The position numbers and the translations under genes are program-made. This document shows positions 38,568 through 46,784 of a stretch of 53,672 nucleotides of DNA, in pieces. Numbering within the stretch: position 1 is the stretch's first letter; each line of letters begins with the position of its first letter. The notes under the pieces were generated by a model. The model searched no databases and was not told the DNA's origin. It worked only from the letters and a program-made list of their open reading frames with translations. This DNA is from Burkholderiaceae bacterium (lineage in GTDB: Bacteria > Pseudomonadota > Gammaproteobacteria > Burkholderiales > Burkholderiaceae_E), in assembly GCA_023954015.1 (NCBI GenBank), contig JAMLIS010000020.1, positions 1 through 53,672 of the forward strand, given 5' to 3'.

Positions 38568-38918
38568 TTGCCCACCCCCAAGCCCCCCTCCACCGGACCG
38601 GAGCACGACGAGACCCTCTTCCAGGTCCTGCGCACGCTCGAGGCCAATCCGCGCACCAGCCAGCGCGAACTGGCCGACTCGATGGGGATGAGCGTGGGCA
38701 AGGTGAACTACTGCGTGAAGGCGCTGCTGGGCAAGGGGCTGATCAAGATGCAGAACTTCCGCAACAGTCGCAACAAGCTGGCGTACGCCTACCTGTTGAC
38801 GCCGGCCGGTGTCGCGGCGAAGACCAGCCTCACGGCGCGGTTCCTGAAGCGGAAGATGGCCGAGTACGAGGCGCTGCGCGCGGAGATCGAGCAACTCGAG
38901 CGCGAGGTCGGCCAATGA
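38568..38918 (+). CDS. MarR family EPS-associated transcriptional regulator, copy 1
   Basis: 116 residues from the TTG at 38568. A winged helix covers HDETLFQVLRTLEANPRTSQ, ELADSMGMSVGKVNYCVKAL (recognition helix) and the wing MQNFRNSRNKLAYAYLLTPAG. A C-terminal coiled helix follows (KMAEYEALRAEIEQLEREV). This is the regulator type that precedes exopolysaccharide clusters in many proteobacteria. I prefer this TTG because the second copy at 46434 has a homologous TTG giving exactly the same length. An upstream TTG at 38529 lies inside the palindrome. The stop overlaps the NusG-like start (ATGA). Confidence 0.88.
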   Translation: MPTPKPPSTGPEHDETLFQVLRTLEANPRTSQRELADSMGMSVGKVNYCVKALLGKGLIKMQNFRNSRNKLAYAYLLTPAGVAAKTSLTARFLKRKMAEYEALRAEIEQLEREVGQ

Positions 38919-39493
38919 CGCTCGCGACCCGCGACCCGCACGCCGCGACCCGCGACCCGCACGCCGCCAACCGCAACTCGCACGCCCCCGACCCCCACCC
39001 CATCCCCGGCTGGCACGTCGTCTACACGAAGCCGCGCCAGGAGTGCGTCGCCGAGGAAAACCTGCTCCGACAGCGCTACGAGACCTGGCTGCCGACGATC
39101 GGCAAGTGGACGCGTCGCGCCGCGGGCTGGACCTGCGACACGCAGCCGATGTTCCCGCGCTACCTGTTCCTGCGCACCTGCGATGCGCAGCAGAGCCTGG
39201 CGCCGGTGCGCTCGACGCTGGGCGCCATCGGGCTCGTGCACTTCGGCGAGCGTGCGCCGACGGTGTCGTGCGAGATCGTCGATGCGCTGCGCAGGCTGGC
39301 AAGCGATACGCGCGAGCCGCCGCATCCGCTGCGCCCCGGCGCGCGGGTACGGGTCGTGGCGGGTCCGCTGGCCGGGCTGCAGGCGCTGGTGACCGCCAGC
39401 GCCGCGCATCGCGTGGAGATCTTCCTCCAGTTGCTGGGCCGCGACGCGCGCGCGTGCGTGCAGCCGGAGCAACTGGAGCCGCACCCCGCGTGA
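38915..39493 (+). CDS. NusG/RfaH-like transcription elongation factor, EPS-associated, copy 1
   Basis: 192 residues. After a 28-residue low-complexity start (RDPHAATRDPHAA, a coding repeat) comes an NGN domain: GWHVVYTKPRQECVAEENLL, FETWLP-type segment ETWLPTIGKW and PMFPRYLFLR. A KOW-type C-terminus follows (GARVRVVAGPLAGLQALV). Such NusG paralogs bind RNA polymerase and suppress termination in long surface-polysaccharide operons, often recruited by an ops-type sequence. It is coupled to the MarR-type gene and lies 46 bases before the UDP-sugar dehydrogenase. Confidence 0.9.
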   Translation: MTLATRDPHAATRDPHAANRNSHAPDPHPIPGWHVVYTKPRQECVAEENLLRQRYETWLPTIGKWTRRAAGWTCDTQPMFPRYLFLRTCDAQQSLAPVRSTLGAIGLVHFGERAPTVSCEIVDALRRLASDTREPPHPLRPGARVRVVAGPLAGLQALVTASAAHRVEIFLQLLGRDARACVQPEQLEPHPA

Positions 39494-39523
39494 TCGCACG
39501 CCCCCTCGACCCAAGCGCACACT

Positions 39524-39534
39524 GCGGTACCGTA
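39524..39534 (+). promoter_or_regulatory. Weak ops-like element before the EPS genes
   Basis: GCGGTACCGTA differs at two positions from the E. coli ops core GCGGTAGCGTG, and is preceded by CACT as in the two related sites at 44297 and 47379. It lies between the NusG paralog and the first EPS enzyme gene, where an RfaH-type recruitment site would be expected. Confidence 0.4.
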
Positions 39535-39539
39535 TTCCG

Positions 39540-40856
39540 ATGAACGAACGAACCGGCCCCGCGCAGAGCATGCCCCAGATCCCCACCATCGACACCGCGA
39601 AGATCGCCGTGATCGGTCTCGGCTACGTCGGCCTTCCTCTTGCCGTCGAGTTCGGCAGGAAGTTCGACACGCTCGGATTCGACATCCGCGCTTCGCGCAT
39701 CGCCGAACTGCTCGAAGGCCGCGACAGCACGCTGGAGGTGAGTCCCGAGGAACTCGCGGCCGCCACGCACCTGCGCTGCACGGCCGAGCGCAAGGCCCTG
39801 AGCGATCGCAACGTGTACATCGTGACGGTGCCCACGCCGATCGATTCGGCCAAGCGGCCCGACCTCGCGCCGCTGATCGGCGCAAGCGAAAGCGTGGGCA
39901 GCGTGCTGAGCCGGGGCGACGTGGTGATCTACGAATCCACCGTCTACCCCGGCTGTACCGAGGAAGCCTGCGTGCCGATCCTCGAGCGCGCGAGCGGCCT
40001 GCAGTTCAACCGCGATTTCTTCTGCGGCTACAGTCCCGAGCGGATCAACCCCGGCGACCGGGAGCATCGGGTATCGACGATCCGCAAGGTGACCTCGGGC
40101 TCCACGCCCGAGGTGGCCGATTTCGTCGATGCGCTGTACGCGAGCATCGTCACGGCCGGCACGCACAAGGCGAGCAGCATCCGGGTGGCGGAGGCGGCCA
40201 AGGTGATCGAGAACACGCAGCGCGACGTGAACATCGCGCTGGTGAACGAGCTGGCGATCCTCTTCAACCGCCTGGGCATCGACACGCACGAGGTGCTCGA
40301 GGCGGCCGGCACCAAGTGGAACTTCCTGCCCTTCCGACCGGGGCTGGTGGGCGGCCACTGCATCGGCGTGGATCCCTACTACCTGACGCACAAGGCGCAG
40401 GAGGTCGGCCACCACCCCGAGGTGATCATGGCCGGCCGGCGCATCAACGATTCGATGGGCCGCTACGTGGCGGGCCAAGTGGTGCGGCACATGGCCGAAA
40501 AGGCGATCAGCCCGGTGGGCGCGCGCGTGCTCGTGCTCGGCCTGGCCTTCAAGGAGAACTGCCCGGACGTGCGCAACACGCGGGTCGTCGACATCGTCGA
40601 CGAACTGCGCCACTACCGCGCGCAGGTGGACGTCCACGACCCGTGGGTCGACCCCAACGAGACCGAGCACGAATACGGGCTGCGACCGGTGGCCGAACCG
40701 CAGGCCGGCGCCTACGACGCGATCGTGCTCGCCGTCGGGCACCGCCAGTTCACCGGCATGGGCGCCGAAGGAATCCGCCGCTGGGGCAGGCCGCTTCACC
40801 TGCTGTTCGACGTGAAGTCGGTGCTGCCGCGCGACTCGGTGGACGCCCGGTTGTGA
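39540..40856 (+). CDS. tviB: UDP-N-acetyl-D-glucosamine/galactosamine dehydrogenase (TviB/WbpO type)
   Basis: 438 residues of the UDP-glucose/GDP-mannose dehydrogenase family. The N-terminal Rossmann motif is [29 protein letters not shown] and [12 protein letters not shown] are typical of the TviB/WbpO group that oxidises UDP-N-acetylhexosamine to the uronic acid. The catalytic Cys is in [19 protein letters not shown]. The C-terminal UDP-binding domain begins at [20 protein letters not shown]. It makes an acidic sugar precursor for exopolysaccharide. The exact UDP-sugar is inferred from the subgroup. Confidence 0.9.
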   Translation: MNERTGPAQSMPQIPTIDTAKIAVIGLGYVGLPLAVEFGRKFDTLGFDIRASRIAELLEGRDSTLEVSPEELAAATHLRCTAERKALSDRNVYIVTVPTPIDSAKRPDLAPLIGASESVGSVLSRGDVVIYESTVYPGCTEEACVPILERASGLQFNRDFFCGYSPERINPGDREHRVSTIRKVTSGSTPEVADFVDALYASIVTAGTHKASSIRVAEAAKVIENTQRDVNIALVNELAILFNRLGIDTHEVLEAAGTKWNFLPFRPGLVGGHCIGVDPYYLTHKAQEVGHHPEVIMAGRRINDSMGRYVAGQVVRHMAEKAISPVGARVLVLGLAFKENCPDVRNTRVVDIVDELRHYRAQVDVHDPWVDPNETEHEYGLRPVAEPQAGAYDAIVLAVGHRQFTGMGAEGIRRWGRPLHLLFDVKSVLPRDSVDARL

Positions 40857-40858
40857 CG

Positions 40859-41881
40859 ATGAAAGTGCTCGTCACCGGCACCGCCGGTTTCATCGGCTCG
40901 CACGTCGCGCTCCGGCTGCTCGAGCGCGGCGACCGCGTCGTGGGCTTCGACAACCTGAGCGACTACTACGACGTCGCCCTCAAGAAGGCGCGGCTCGCGC
41001 GCTTCGGGAATCATCCGAACTACACGCACATCACGGCGGACCTCGCCGATCGCGCCGCCGTCGAGCGCACCTTCGCCGAACACGAGCCGCAACGCGTGAT
41101 CCACCTCGCCGCGCAGGCGGGCGTGCGCTATGCGGCCGAGAACCCGCACGTGTACGTGAGCAGCAACGTGACCGGCTTCCTGCACGTGCTCGAAGGCTGT
41201 CGCCATCACGGCGTCGAACACCTGGTGTTCGCCTCGACCAGTTCGGTCTACGGCGCGAACACGAAGATGCCGTTCTCGGAGCACCAGCCCACCGAACATC
41301 CGCTCACGCTGTACGCAGCGACCAAGAAGGCCAACGAGCAGATGGCGCACGCCTACGCGAACCTGTTCGCGCTGCCGTGCACCGGACTGCGCTTCTTCAC
41401 CGTCTACGGCCCCTGGGGACGCCCGGACATGGCGCTGTTCCTGTTCACGAAGGCGATCCTGGCCGGCGAGCCGATCCGCGTGTTCAACCACGGACGACAC
41501 AAGCGCAGCTTCACCTACATCGACGACATCGTCGAAGGCGTCGTGCGGGCGCTCGATCGCGTGCCGACGACGAACGCAGCGTGGGACGGCAACGCGCCCG
41601 ATCCGGCAACGAGCGGCGCGGGCCCGTACCGGCTCTACAACATCGGCAGCCGCGACAGCGTCGAGCTGATGCGCTACATCGAAGTGCTCGAGCAGTGCCT
41701 GGGCCGCAAGGCGCAGAAAGAGATGCTGCCGCTGCAGCCGGGCGACGTGCCGGACACCGAGGCCGCCTGCGACGACCTTGCGCAGGACATCGGCTATTCG
41801 CCGACGGTAGGTGTCGAGCAGGGCGTGGCGGAGTTCGTGCGCTGGTATCTGGAGTACGAGGGGCGGGTGCGGAGAGTGTGA
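40859..41881 (+). CDS. UDP-sugar 4-epimerase (UDP-glucuronate epimerase type)
   Basis: 340 residues, an extended short-chain dehydrogenase. The NAD site is [21 protein letters not shown], the catalytic Ser/Tyr/Lys are in STSSVYG and YAATKKANE, and [20 protein letters not shown] is the typical UDP-GlcA epimerase (CapI) segment. It interconverts UDP-uronic acids for polysaccharide assembly. It starts two bases after the dehydrogenase stop. No glycosyltransferase or export gene follows; the locus ends here and runs into gene fragments. Confidence 0.9.
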   Translation: MKVLVTGTAGFIGSHVALRLLERGDRVVGFDNLSDYYDVALKKARLARFGNHPNYTHITADLADRAAVERTFAEHEPQRVIHLAAQAGVRYAAENPHVYVSSNVTGFLHVLEGCRHHGVEHLVFASTSSVYGANTKMPFSEHQPTEHPLTLYAATKKANEQMAHAYANLFALPCTGLRFFTVYGPWGRPDMALFLFTKAILAGEPIRVFNHGRHKRSFTYIDDIVEGVVRALDRVPTTNAAWDGNAPDPATSGAGPYRLYNIGSRDSVELMRYIEVLEQCLGRKAQKEMLPLQPGDVPDTEAACDDLAQDIGYSPTVGVEQGVAEFVRWYLEYEGRVRRV

Positions 41882-42108
41882 GGATCGCCGAAAAGCACGA
41901 TCGTGCCCGAGCCTGGTGGCCGTATCCGGGTCGTCTCGATGCGCGCTGGAGGATTCGTGCTCACGGCACGGGCGGCCCGCCGCATCGCGCCGCGGCAGCC
42001 GACCGCGTCGTGCCTTGGCAGCCACGTGAGCCGGCAACGAAGCGGGAGACGACGGCATCCTGGCCCGGCATGCCGGACCCCGCTGTCCGACCCATGCGCC
42101 GCGGCGAC
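41882..42108. repeat. Copy 1 of a degenerate fragment region
   Basis: A 40-base segment at 41883-41922 (GATCGCCGAAAAGCACGATC and following) recurs at 43514-43554 with few changes. In both places it precedes a GntR-family UTRA fragment. No intact gene is seen. Confidence 0.6.
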
Positions 42109-42195
42109 GACTGGCGTTTCCGGGTCATCCATCGAATGGTGGCCGAAGGCGGCGAGGTTCTCTATTGCACCGTGAATCTTTATCCGGCCGAGGTT
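42109..42195 (+). pseudogene. Fragment of a GntR-family regulator (UTRA domain), copy 1
   Basis: The translation WRFRVIHRMVAEGGEVLYCT and VNLYPAE matches the closing part of a UTRA ligand-binding domain and the longer fragment at 43715-44030 (RVIHRMVAEGGEVFCCTVSL). Only about 28 codons remain, with no DNA-binding domain. Confidence 0.65.
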
Positions 42196-42932
42196 GCGAT
42201 TCCGTCCGTCTTCCCGGCATTGAACTTCTCGTAGATCTCGAAATCGAAGAAGGCCGTGGAAACGATCTTGTCTACGGACAAAACCAGCCGAAAGTCTCCG
42301 TTATCCGCAGCGTCGTTTTGCGAGTAGATCTGATCATAGAAGGTCGTGAGAACGAGTTCGCTCTTGTCTGATCGATACCCGCTTGCCAAGGGCAGAAGCG
42401 CGATCACGCGGCGTTCAGCTCGTGGCTCCGCGTTGCTCAACACGAATCCGACGTATGCCTTGCCGGTGGTCAGCGTGACGAGAACCGACTTTGCCGTCGC
42501 AACCGCGTCGATGAGAAGCCCCTCGAGCTCGTTCTGCGAGGTTGCATCCAGCAGCGCCTGTAGTGACGACTTCTTCGTCAACCTGTTGAGGATCCGCGGC
42601 GAGAACCTGCCGAGAAGCATTGCGAAGGCGCAAACCGCCACAAACCCGACACGAGCGGCGGACTGTTGCCCTTCCTTCATAAGTGGGATGAGTTCATCGA
42701 GGACGACGTCCTCGAAATCGGCATACAGCGGCAGTTCGGCTGCCGACAAGGCGCTTCGAAGGCCGCCGAGGATCAGCAGCGACGACAGGAACAGCCAGAA
42801 GCCGTAGTAGGTGATCCTGAAATAGAGCCGGTGGCCGTCTTCTCTCGCCGCCTGGTACTTGATGAAGGTTGCTTCCCGAACGATGAAGAAGCCGCCGACC
42901 AAAGGCAGGATCAACGCGAATACTGCATCCAC
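42180..42932 (-). CDS. Membrane protein of unknown function
   Basis: 250 residues from a GTG at 42932. Hydrophobic segments at about 3-20, 44-62 and 95-111 anchor it in the membrane. The soluble C-terminal half (DAVATAKSVLVTLTTGKAYV, PLASGYRSDKSELVLTTFYD, FRLVLSVDKIVSTAFFDFEI) resembles a class of uncharacterised proteins with a small beta-rich cytoplasmic domain. The function is unknown. It starts two bases after the stop of the 79-residue gene upstream, so the two form an operon. Base composition is lower in GC than the flanking genes, which suggests transfer. Confidence 0.8.
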   Translation of the reverse strand: MDAVFALILPLVGGFFIVREATFIKYQAAREDGHRLYFRITYYGFWLFLSSLLILGGLRSALSAAELPLYADFEDVVLDELIPLMKEGQQSAARVGFVAVCAFAMLLGRFSPRILNRLTKKSSLQALLDATSQNELEGLLIDAVATAKSVLVTLTTGKAYVGFVLSNAEPRAERRVIALLPLASGYRSDKSELVLTTFYDQIYSQNDAADNGDFRLVLSVDKIVSTAFFDFEIYEKFNAGKTDGIATSAG

Positions 42933-42934
42933 AC

Positions 42935-43174
42935 CTAGCGCACGGCCCCGGTTCGCCCTCTTTTCTCGTCAGCCCGGCCCAACCGCGCAGCGATCTCTTC
43001 CGCATGAGCCTTCGCCTGGCGAATCCTTTCTACGGCTTGCAGTTGCGCCTTGCCGCGTTTGCTTCCGAGGACGCTCTTCGCGGTTGTCCTGATCACTCCG
43101 TCGCCCGAAATGGTGTATGCGACCACCGCTTTTTGCTGTTCACCCATGTTCCGATCTGCGCGAATACGTTTCAT
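42935..43174 (-). CDS. Small hypothetical protein
   Basis: 79 residues from the ATG at 43174 (MKRIRADRNMGEQQKAVVAY); a second ATG at 43147 is possible. It is basic, with a beta-like first half (VVAYTISGDGVIRTTAKSVL) and a helical second half (AQLQAVERIRQAKAHAEEIA). I do not recognise a family. It is two bases upstream of the membrane protein gene. A truncated relative of its first 18 codons lies at 48937-48993 beside the intact TAC module. Confidence 0.7.
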   Translation of the reverse strand: MKRIRADRNMGEQQKAVVAYTISGDGVIRTTAKSVLGSKRGKAQLQAVERIRQAKAHAEEIAARLGRADEKRGRTGAVR

Positions 43175-43714
43175 CGATTGGCCTGAACTGGGACTGGAAG
43201 GACGGCGTCCCGAAAGAGCTTGGTGAAATCGAGGATAGCACTTGCTGCGGGAGGACGAAGGAACGATTGACCGATGCATCAGGTTGAGATTTTGCGTACT
43301 CGCTAGCAGCATGGCGCAGCGCTTTCGAGCACACAAACACCAGTTCTGGGAGAAATAGCGCCGCCGTTCGTGGCAGCCTGCAGCCGGGCTGGACGTGCAG
43401 GCACGCCTCCCCGCTACAAACGGTTGCGATTTCGGCCGTGGACCGTGGCCAACGAGCGCAAACGCATCATTTCGTTGCGGGCGGACCGCGCCCACATCGA
43501 AGCCGGCGGCCACGATCGCCGAAAAAGCACAATCGTGCCCGAGCCCGGTGGCCGACAAACGGTTGCGTTCTCGCTCGCCAGCCGCCCTTCACATGCAAGA
43601 ACGCAACCAATCGTTGCATGAAGGCATGAAGGCGCGCCCCGTTGGTCCACGCGAGCGCCGGATGACGCCGGACACGAAGCGCAGCGTCGCGCTGAGCCAT
43701 CGGCGACCGGCGAA
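43175..43714. other. Gene-free interval with repeats
   Basis: No gene is supported. An inverted repeat GGTTGCGTTCT / AGAACGCAACC (43561-43571 and 43598-43608) and the second copy of the 40-base segment (43514-43554) are present. Confidence 0.55.
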
Positions 43715-44030
43715 AGCGTGCCGATCTCATGGACGGACTACTACCTGCAGCCGAGATTCAAGCCGATCGTCGCGCAGTTCGGCCGCAAGCCGGGTATCCG
43801 GTCTACCCGCTGCTCGAGCGCCGGTACGGCGTCGGCATCTGTTCGATCGAACAGGACATCGGCGCGTGCGCGCTGCCGAAGACGATCGCAAAGCAGTTGT
43901 CCACGAGCGCCAGTGCCCCGGCGCTTCGGGTCATCCATCGAATGGTGGCCGAAGGCGGCGAGGTTTTCTGCTGCACCGTGAGCCTTTATCCGGCGGATCG
44001 GTTTCGCTACGCGCAGGCGCGGAAGCGCAG
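43715..44030 (+). pseudogene. GntR-family regulator, C-terminal UTRA fragment, frameshifted
   Basis: VPISWTDYYLQPRFKPIVAQ...GRKPG is in one frame. YPVYPLLERRYGVGICSIEQ, IGACALPKTIAKQLSTSASA and VSLYPADRFRY continue in another, with the shift near 43790. Together they match the UTRA ligand-binding domain of GntR/HutC regulators. The N-terminal winged helix is missing, so the gene is dead. Confidence 0.75.
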
Positions 44031-44164
44031 CGAGCAGGGGTCAGGGCGCGAGTATTGCGCCTGCGCCATGGCCGTGCCGGCCGCCCCGTCGGCCGCATCG
44101 CTACTCACGATGGCGGCCCGGTGTCGCTTGCAGATCCCGCGGCCGAGCGGCCAGGATAGTTGAC

Positions 44165-44285
44165 GCCAGACAAGCAGCTCGAGCGCGAGGCGGTGGAATG
44201 AGCCGCCGCGCCTGCCGAAACCGGTAGTCGCGATGCGAGTGGTGGCCGGGCGCTCGTTGGGCTTCAGGGTGCCGCTTCCACAATG
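44165..44285 (+). pseudogene. Remnants of a third MarR-type/NusG-like pair
   Basis: AGCAGCTCGAGCGCGAGGCG followed by GTGGAATGA resembles the 3' end of the two MarR-type genes and the ATGA junction. ATGCGAGTGGTGGCCGGGCG resembles the KOW segment VRVVAGPLAGL of the NusG paralogs. What remains is about 120 bases, directly before the ops-like site of the decayed TAC copy. Confidence 0.5.
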
Positions 44286-44296
44286 AGGTGCGCACT

Positions 44297-44307
44297 GCGG
44301 TAGCCTG
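44297..44307 (+). promoter_or_regulatory. ops-like element before the decayed TAC module
   Basis: GCGGTAGCCTG, one mismatch to the E. coli ops core, preceded by CACT. It aligns with the perfect copy at 47379-47389 in front of the intact module. Confidence 0.45.
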
Positions 44308-44382
44308 CCCGCAGAGTCGAGGTGCCGTACTTCGGATGGCAGCGACCGCCGCACAGTTCTACTTGCAAGCGCTTCGAGACAG

Positions 44383-44472
44383 CAGAAGGTGCCGCCCGCC
44401 GAGGCGGCGGCGACTGCGCGGTGGAAGAGTCGGTTCGAACGGGCCGATATCGTCGAGTGGATCGAGGAGTTG
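44383..44472 (+). pseudogene. Toxin gene remnant of TAC copy 1
   Basis: Only the last 30 codons remain (QQKVPPAEAAATARWKSRFE, RADIVEWIEEL), nearly identical to the end of the toxin at 47541-47957. A deletion of about 350 bases joined the promoter -35 region (TTGCAAGCGCTTCG) directly to this tail. It removed the operator and the toxin core. Confidence 0.85.
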
Positions 44473-44482
44473 ACGCCAGACA

Positions 44483-44881
44483 GCTGCGCTTTACCGAAAG
44501 TCGTACGACTCTCCCGTTTTCCTCGCCGAGCAGTTGAAAATTGCGTTTCCGGCGGAGGTCAAGGCGTAGATGGACGCGCAAGGCGTCAGCGCGTCGGACT
44601 TGGCGCGGCGCATCGGAACGACCCCTGCTTACATAAGCAAGCTTTTCCGCGGGCCGGCCAATGTGTCTGCCGAGACGATGGCGAAGCTTGCGTATGCGCT
44701 GGGTTGCAAGGTTCATGTGCATCTGGCGAGCATGGATGCTTCGGTTCGGTGGTTCGACCTGTGGAAGAGCCTGCCCGCCGAACGTCTGACAGATGCAGCG
44801 CCGGTGCGCTGGGATGCGTCTTACCTCGAGGGTCTCCGCGAGAAGTCGGTGCATGTCGAAGCGGCTGCCCTTGCGGCTTAA
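44483..44881 (+). pseudogene. Antitoxin gene of TAC copy 1, start lost and nonsense mutation
   Basis: Codons from ALYRKSYDSPVFLAEQLKIA onward match the intact antitoxin. The start region is replaced by GACGCCAGACA, and a CAG codon became TAG at 44567-44569. An ATG directly after the stop (44570) could restart a 103-residue protein. That product would keep the whole helix-turn-helix (GVSASDLARRIGTTPAYISK) and C-terminal extension, so residual DNA-binding or antitoxin function is possible. Confidence 0.85.
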
Positions 44882-45200
44882 GGACCTCATTTTCCCGGCG
44901 ATTTCCATCTCGGCTTCGTTCCGGTTCGATATCGGCGAGGAGGCAGGATCTGCGTCGGCCGGCCTGCGCGTGCGCACCGAGGAGTCCGCCCCCGGTCGTG
45001 GCGCACCTTATCGCGTCGACGTCGAAGCCTTCGCACTGTTCGATGTCAATGGCCACGAGCACGTCGACGACAATGCGATGCTGATGCGCCGTTACTCGGC
45101 GGCTGCGGCCTTGCTCGGCGCGATCCGTGAACAGGTGGCGACATTGACGTCGCGCGGCCCTTGGGAACGGCGTGGATCCCGATGGTTTCGCTCGAAGCCA
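44853..45200 (+). pseudogene. SecB-like chaperone gene of TAC copy 1, deleted and frameshifted
   Basis: MSKRLPLRLKDLIFPAISIS matches the intact copy. Then 24 codons are missing in frame before SFRFDIGEE. One G is lost in TTGGGAACGG at 45161-45170 (TTGGGGAACGG in the intact copy), so the end of the SecB-like fold (LTSRGPW...) is shifted out of frame. The gene cannot make a normal chaperone. Confidence 0.85.
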
Positions 45201-45230
45201 TGGCACCCATCACCCCGACGCATCAGTGAA

Positions 45231-45282
45231 AATATTTCGATTAATTGCGAGAAACAGCCGAACATCTGACAATATTTCGATT
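45231..45282 (+). promoter_or_regulatory. AT-rich promoter region with direct repeats before the Fic gene
   Basis: AATATTTCGATT occurs at 45231-45242 and again at 45271-45282, 40 bases apart (about four helical turns). The region is far more AT-rich than its surroundings and lies 35-85 bases before the GTG start of the Fic-related gene. It probably contains the promoter and perhaps an operator. Confidence 0.5.
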
Positions 45283-45316
45283 CTACTGAGCTTTTTTCGA
45301 GCATCGGAGGCGTCCC

Positions 45317-46024
45317 GTGCCCAAGGTGGGTTACGCATCGCTCGTCGAGACGCTGCGTCTTCGCGTGTCGCCGCCTGCCCGCCCGGCCTTTGTCGATACC
45401 TCGGTGAACCGCCGGGTGGATACGGGGGACCGCATCCTGTTTCCCACCGGTGTTGCGCTTGCCGATACGCCTCTGGGGCATCTGGAGTTTGCCCTGCGGC
45501 ACGAGGGCATCGACCTGGCCATCATTGCCGGCGCTCTCCCGGCGATAGGCGCCGCCCCGCTCGTCGAGCGGCTGCGCCAGAGCCCCAATGGCGAATACAT
45601 CCGGCGAGCAGCGTTTCTCTGGGAGTGGCTCGGCGGTGCTGCGCTCGATGCGGGGGTCAACGTCGCGGGGTCTTACGTCGATCTGTTCGATGCCGGGGAA
45701 TACGTCGTTGCCGATCATCCGCTGCGCGCACCGACCTGGCGGGTCAGCAACAATGCCCTGGGCACGGCGTTCTTCTGCCCGACGGTTCGTCGGTCGGTGT
45801 GTCCGGCCCCGGGTTGGCTCGAAAGCAAAATGGCGCGCGCCGGCGAACTCGCCGACAGCTCCCGGCAGTCGGGGCTTTACGACCGTGCCATCCAGTATCT
45901 GTACCTCTCCGAGACGCGCAGCAGCTTTGCCATCGAGCTGATGGCCAGCACCGATTCCCGCAACATGGAAGCAGCCGAACTGATCCATGACCGGAATCTC
46001 GCCAACGCTCAACGTGCGGCCTGA
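45317..46024 (+). CDS. Truncated Fic family protein (N-terminal part)
   Basis: 235 residues from a GTG with GGAGG at ideal spacing. The sequence follows the N-terminal region of large Fic/DOC adenylyltransferases: VGYASLVETLRLR, LGHLEFALRHEGIDLAII, YIRRAAFLWEWLGG and RVSNNALGTAFFCPTVRR. It also has the inhibitory-helix segment SETRSSFAIE. The frame then degenerates and ends, and the catalytic HPFxxGNGR motif is not present here or downstream. A complete protein would be about twice as long. It is probably a dead remnant with an intact promoter and start. Confidence 0.7.
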   Translation: MPKVGYASLVETLRLRVSPPARPAFVDTSVNRRVDTGDRILFPTGVALADTPLGHLEFALRHEGIDLAIIAGALPAIGAAPLVERLRQSPNGEYIRRAAFLWEWLGGAALDAGVNVAGSYVDLFDAGEYVVADHPLRAPTWRVSNNALGTAFFCPTVRRSVCPAPGWLESKMARAGELADSSRQSGLYDRAIQYLYLSETRSSFAIELMASTDSRNMEAAELIHDRNLANAQRAA

Positions 46025-46397
46025 TCGCCCCGTCGATGCGCTGCTCGTCGAGATCCTGCGGCGGGTTGGGTCGCGGCGGAAATCTGCTTGCCCGGTACGG
46101 CGCGGAGCATCGAGTTTATTTTCGCCGATGTTCAATTCAGGCAACGCCTGAGCGACCAGCTCTTGCGCGATGCGTTTGCCTCCGGCGACGCCGCTGGCAG
46201 TGCGCGGGTGGACAACCTGATCGATGCTTTTCTGCCGCGGGTTCCGGGAGCTGGGCAAGAAATAGGGGTCGAGCGGGACAAGAACGCAAAGGAAGAGGCG
46301 CGCCGTGCGTCGGCCAGCGCATTGCGCCGAGGGGTCGAGCCGGGTGGCTGTTGTTCCTCCGCCGCAACCCCTTTCCTTGCAGCCGAGGTCGGTGCTA
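46025..46397. other. Interval with unassigned gene fragments
   Basis: A stretch reading SIEFIFADVQFRQRLSDQLL and GSARVDNLIDAFLPRVPG in one plus frame (46112-46250) looks protein-like, but it has no start and no recognised family. Nothing else is supported. Confidence 0.4.
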
Positions 46398-46424
46398 CGC
46401 TGCGTTCACCCCTTGAACGCAGCG
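46396..46424 (+). promoter_or_regulatory. Putative operator of the second EPS regulator
   Basis: A perfect inverted repeat with 11-bp arms, CGCTGCGTTCA and TGAACGCAGCG around CCCCT (46398-46424), directly follows TGCTACGCT. It shares the GTTCA-N5-TGAAC core and position with the site at 38519-38535. Confidence 0.5.
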
Positions 46425-46433
46425 CTTCGCCTA

Positions 46434-46784
46434 TTGCCGACCCCAAAGCCCCCGCCCCCCGAGCCCGCGCACGACGAAACGCTCTTCCGCGTCCTGCGCA
46501 CGCTCGAAGCCAACCCGCGCACCAGCCAGCGCGAACTGGCCGACTCGATGGGCGTGAGCCTCGGCAAGGCGAACTATTGCCTGAAGGCGCTGCTGGACAA
46601 GGGCCTGATCAAGATGCAGAACTTTCGCAACAGTCGCAACAAGCTCGCCTACGCCTATCTGCTGACGCCGGCGGGCGTGACGGCCAAGGCGGGCCTCACG
46701 ACGCGTTTCCTGAAGCGGAAGATCGCCGAGTACGAGGCGCTGCGAGACGAGATCGAGCAGCTCAAGCGCGAGGCGGGCGAATGA
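46434..46784 (+). CDS. MarR family EPS-associated transcriptional regulator, copy 2
   Basis: 116 residues from the TTG at 46434, the same length as copy 1 and very similar: HDETLFRVLRTLEANPRTSQ, ELADSMGVSLGKANYCLKAL and MQNFRNSRNKLAYAYLLTPA. It would bind the palindrome upstream, or the related one at 38519. The stop overlaps the start of the NusG paralog (ATGA). Unlike copy 1 it is not followed by any polysaccharide gene. Confidence 0.88.
   Translation: MPTPKPPPPEPAHDETLFRVLRTLEANPRTSQRELADSMGVSLGKANYCLKALLDKGLIKMQNFRNSRNKLAYAYLLTPAGVTAKAGLTTRFLKRKIAEYEALRDEIEQLKREAGE

Noticed and set aside
43395..44159. 254-codon plus-strand frame across the accessory zone
   Set aside because: It mixes unrelated low-complexity sequence; the only protein-like part is the UTRA fragment in other frames.
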